Part shown: positions 6,303-11,653 of the stretch, piece by piece
How the letters are laid out: every line of letters starts with the position of its first letter
Numbering within the stretch: position 1 is the stretch's first letter
Assembly: GCA_018659505.1 (NCBI GenBank)
Contig: JABJMI010000147.1
Span: 1-11,653, forward strand
DNA length: 11,653 nt
Direction of reading: 5' to 3'
Source: Planctomicrobium sp.
GTDB lineage: Bacteria > Planctomycetota > Planctomycetia > Planctomycetales > Planctomycetaceae
Made by a program: the position numbers and the translations under genes
Notes under the pieces: generated by a model
What the model saw: only the letters and a program-made list of their open reading frames with translations
Told to the model about the DNA's origin: nothing
Database searches by the model: none

Positions 6303-7421
6303 ATGAGTAAGACTGTCAACGCTGCCATGATTGGATTGGGTTTCGGTGCGGAATTCATCCCGATTTATCAAGCTCATCCCAGTGCAAACGTGACAGCGAT
6401 CTGCCGTCGCAACGAAGCAGAACTGAATAAGTCAGGTGATCAATTCGGAATCGAGAAACGCTATACCAGCTATGATGATGTTCTCGCTGACCCGGATATT
6501 GATTTCGTCCACATTAACAGTCCGATTTCTGAACATGCCTGGATGTCTCTGAAGGCTCTCGATGCCGGCAAGCACGTGATGTGTACCGTTCCGATGGCGA
6601 CGACGGTTGAGGATTGCCAGAAGATTGTTGAGAAAGTCAAAGAGACCGGTTTGAAATACATGATGGCGGAAACTGTCGTCTACAGCCGCGAATACTTGTA
6701 CATCAAAGATCTGTATGAGAAAGGCGAACTCGGAAAAATCCAACACTTGGCAGCGTCACACCCGCAAGATATGGATGGCTGGCCAAGCTACTGGGAAGAA
6801 ATGATCCCCATGCACTATGCGACTCATGTCGTCAGTCCCTGTTTGGGACTTGTCGATGGACTGGCTGAGTACGTCAGCTGTTTTGGTTCAGGGACTGTGC
6901 GAGAAGATATTGCCAAGAAATCAGGGAACCAGTTCGCTGTCGAATCTTGTCATATCAAAATCCAAAACTCCGATTTGACAGCACACATTTGGCGCTGCCT
7001 GTACGATGTTGCTCGTCAATATCGTGAAAGCTTTGATGTCTACGGAACCAAGAAATCGTTCGAATGGACACTCATCGAGAACGAACCACACGTGATTCAT
7101 ACTGCGAAGAAACCCGAACCCGAGATTGCAGAGAAGATCGAAGTTCCAGATTTCGCTCATCTGTTACCAGAAGAAATTCAACGCTTTACGTTGCCTGCCG
7201 AAATTCACGATGCCGAGCATCTTTCCTTCCTGCAAGGGGGCGGTCACGGTGGTTCACATCCGCATCTGGTCAACGAGTTTGTAAATTCATTGATTGAAGA
7301 TCGAGACCCAATGCCCAATGCCGTCACCAGCGCCAACTGGACCTGCGTCGGAATCTGTGCCCACGAGTCCGCCACCAAAGGAGGCGAAGTGGTTAAACTT
7401 CCGGAATTCACTTTGGAATAG
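6303..7421 (+). CDS. Gfo/Idh/MocA-family oxidoreductase with altered EKP motif
   Basis: This 372-residue protein has an N-terminal Rossmann fold with the dinucleotide motif GLGFGA (12-17), then HINSPISEHAW (residues 70-80), the normal position of the nicotinamide-side strand. The conserved EKP that carries the catalytic Lys is replaced: the segment reads HVMCTVPMATT (91-101). A second family signature, GxHxxD, appears as YATHVVSP (173-180), keeping His but with Ser where Asp is usual. The C-terminal sheet domain ends with a Gly/His-rich GGGHGGSHPH (313-322). Family members oxidise or reduce sugars and related polyols with NAD(P); here the missing Lys makes a classical hydride-transfer mechanism uncertain. 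AAGG (6293-6296) lies 6 nt before ATG 6303. It is a single gene, divergent from the GTPase and convergent with the Sua5 gene. Substrate is unknown. Confidence 0.88.
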   Translation: MSKTVNAAMIGLGFGAEFIPIYQAHPSANVTAICRRNEAELNKSGDQFGIEKRYTSYDDVLADPDIDFVHINSPISEHAWMSLKALDAGKHVMCTVPMATTVEDCQKIVEKVKETGLKYMMAETVVYSREYLYIKDLYEKGELGKIQHLAASHPQDMDGWPSYWEEMIPMHYATHVVSPCLGLVDGLAEYVSCFGSGTVREDIAKKSGNQFAVESCHIKIQNSDLTAHIWRCLYDVARQYRESFDVYGTKKSFEWTLIENEPHVIHTAKKPEPEIAEKIEVPDFAHLLPEEIQRFTLPAEIHDAEHLSFLQGGGHGGSHPHLVNEFVNSLIEDRDPMPNAVTSANWTCVGICAHESATKGGEVVKLPEFTLE

Positions 7422-7448
7422 AGACAGTTTGATTGCGACATGTTGGCG

Positions 7449-7506
7449 AATGATTCAATTCATAAGGTTAACGGCAATGTGCGGCTTTCTTTATGAAATG
7501 GTCATT
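7449..7506. terminator. Possible bidirectional terminator between convergent genes
   Basis: An interrupted inverted repeat spans the convergent gap: outer arms AATGA (7449-7453)/TCATT (7502-7506) and inner arms TTCATAA (7459-7465)/TTATGAA (7491-7497), with a 25-nt loop. The stem is AT-rich, the loop is long, there is no clean U-run, and the right arm overlaps the Sua5 stop codon. Support is mostly positional. Confidence 0.2.
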
Positions 7507-8467
7507 TGCTAGCAGCGCGTCGAAGTCGATCATTGAGCGCGAGTCCCAAGCCTTCGTTTGGGAATATCTCAGCCAGAATGAGGTCGATGTTTGCGGCTTC
7601 GAGTCGACGCAGGCTGGCAAAGAAATTTGCCGCAGCTTCGACAAGTGAACCAGTTGGAGAAATATTCTCAACAACTTCGAAGTCGCTACGTTGCGATTTA
7701 CCGAAAGCTAAGAGACCTACTTTTAAGTTTGACTTGAATGACCAAAGGTCATCAACAATTTCAATCGGTTTATTCGGAGCATAATGCCGGGAGAGCATTC
7801 CCGGTCCTGCTTGAGGAGAATCGTCGCTTTGTTCGCTGGGATCTAATCGACGGACAGGACCGATGACTTTTTCAATTTCCTCAACAGACAATCCACCGGG
7901 GCGAAGTAATGTGGGTGGTTGTCCAGGCAAGCACGCGATGACGGTCGATTCAACACCAATCGAGCAAGAACCACCTTCAAGGACAGCTTCAATTCTTCCA
8001 TCAAGACCATCTAAAACATGTTGCGAGGTCGTAGGACTGACGCTGCCAAAGAGATTGGCACTAGGAGCTGCGATAGGAACTCCAGCGGCAGCGATTAGCT
8101 CTCGCGCCTGTTGATGAACAGGAACTCGAATCGCCACATTAGGAAGTCCAGAGGTGACGAGATCCGGGATATTCTCCTTCTTTGGCAGTACAAGAGTGAG
8201 TGGACCGGGCCAAAATTGTTCGCATAATGCCAGCGCTTCATCTGTCAATCTGGTGACATAATTCGTCACTTGTTTTGGCTCAGAGAGATGCACGATGAGA
8301 GGATCGAAATGGGGACGCTGTTTCGCTGCAAAGATTTTCGCGACAGCCATCGGGTCCAGCGCATTCGCACCGAGCCCATAAACGGTTTCGGTAGCGAAGG
8401 CGACAAGTTTTCCTTCTCGCAGCAATTGAGCAGCGAGATCGATGTCATGCAGTCGTTGAGTACGCAG
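7502..8467 (-). CDS. L-threonylcarbamoyladenylate synthase (Sua5/YrdC type)
   Basis: This enzyme makes threonylcarbamoyl-AMP from Thr, bicarbonate and ATP, the first step of the t6A37 tRNA modification. It is the long Sua5 form, about 321 residues. The YrdC core shows AFATETVYGLGANALD, KIFAAKQRP, PLIVHL, WPGPLTLVLP, APSAN, GVESTVI and LRPGG. A linker with GPGMLSRHYAP leads into the C-terminal Sua5 domain. The usual FPTET reads FATET. The start is unusual. A stop at 8480-8482 and the conserved helix DIDLAAQLLREGK leave no ATG or GTG. I place the start at CTG 8467, preceded 6 nt by GGAGA (8474-8478). TTG 8425 is the only conventional alternative but lacks a ribosome site and would remove part of the helix. 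It follows the WD40 gene by 45 nt, so cotranscription is possible. Confidence 0.9.
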   Translation of the reverse strand: MRTQRLHDIDLAAQLLREGKLVAFATETVYGLGANALDPMAVAKIFAAKQRPHFDPLIVHLSEPKQVTNYVTRLTDEALALCEQFWPGPLTLVLPKKENIPDLVTSGLPNVAIRVPVHQQARELIAAAGVPIAAPSANLFGSVSPTTSQHVLDGLDGRIEAVLEGGSCSIGVESTVIACLPGQPPTLLRPGGLSVEEIEKVIGPVRRLDPSEQSDDSPQAGPGMLSRHYAPNKPIEIVDDLWSFKSNLKVGLLAFGKSQRSDFEVVENISPTGSLVEAAANFFASLRRLEAANIDLILAEIFPNEGLGLALNDRLRRAASK

Positions 8468-8473
8468 TTGAAT

Positions 8474-8478
8474 TCTCC
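8474..8478 (-). promoter_or_regulatory. Ribosome binding site deciding the Sua5 start
   Basis: GGAGA on the minus strand lies 6 nt before the CTG at 8467, and directly after a stop codon in the same frame. It is the only good Shine-Dalgarno near the 5' end of the Sua5 reading frame. It supports initiation at CTG, or less likely at the ATT (8471-8473) that follows it without spacing. Confidence 0.4.
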
Positions 8479-8512
8479 ATCAGATTCAGCCAGGAAGTCA
8501 TGCCGGAGAAGA

Positions 8513-11653
<3,141 letters not shown>

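Overview
The window reads as chromosomal DNA of a planctomycete. The evidence is a DUF1559 pseudopilin (prepilin-like N-terminus plus C-terminal H-X9-DG motif), a short lipoprotein with a carboxypeptidase-regulatory-like fold next to it, a XylR-type regulator, and a very large WD40 protein whose N-terminal segment resembles the stretch before the WD40 region in planctomycetal protein kinases. Base composition looks moderate, near 50% GC by eye. Genus cannot be named from sequence alone.

Layout. Positions 1-119 hold the last codons and probable right end of an IS3-family insertion sequence. Just downstream on + is an RsbW/SpoIIAB-like ATP-binding protein (208-783). Two minus-strand genes follow: a lipoprotein (895-1329) preceded by the DUF1559 pseudopilin (1574-2587). 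Divergent from these, on +, is a XylR-like regulator (2752-3960) with a LacI-type sensor domain and an AraC-type DNA-binding domain. The shared gap has a plausible sigma70 promoter in each direction, with a short inverted repeat and a run of nine G between them. A minus-strand P-loop GTPase (4238-6118) follows. Then comes a + strand Gfo/Idh/MocA oxidoreductase (6303-7421). The right half is on minus: a WD40 protein cut by the window edge (8513-11653), then 45 nt later a Sua5/TsaC-type tRNA-modification enzyme (7502-8467).

How the genes relate. The most coherent unit is the pseudopilin, lipoprotein and XylR-like regulator, which looks like a sugar-responsive regulator controlling an envelope protein pair (inference). 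The WD40 and Sua5 genes could be cotranscribed, but their functions look unrelated. The others appear to be single genes. I see no tRNA, rRNA, CRISPR array or defence island, and I do not claim a new system. The points most worth checking are altered signature residues in the oxidoreductase, the GTPase and the anti-sigma protein, the apparent 3 x 7 WD40 arrangement, and the missing conventional start codon of the Sua5 gene. No gap between genes exceeds 300 bases.
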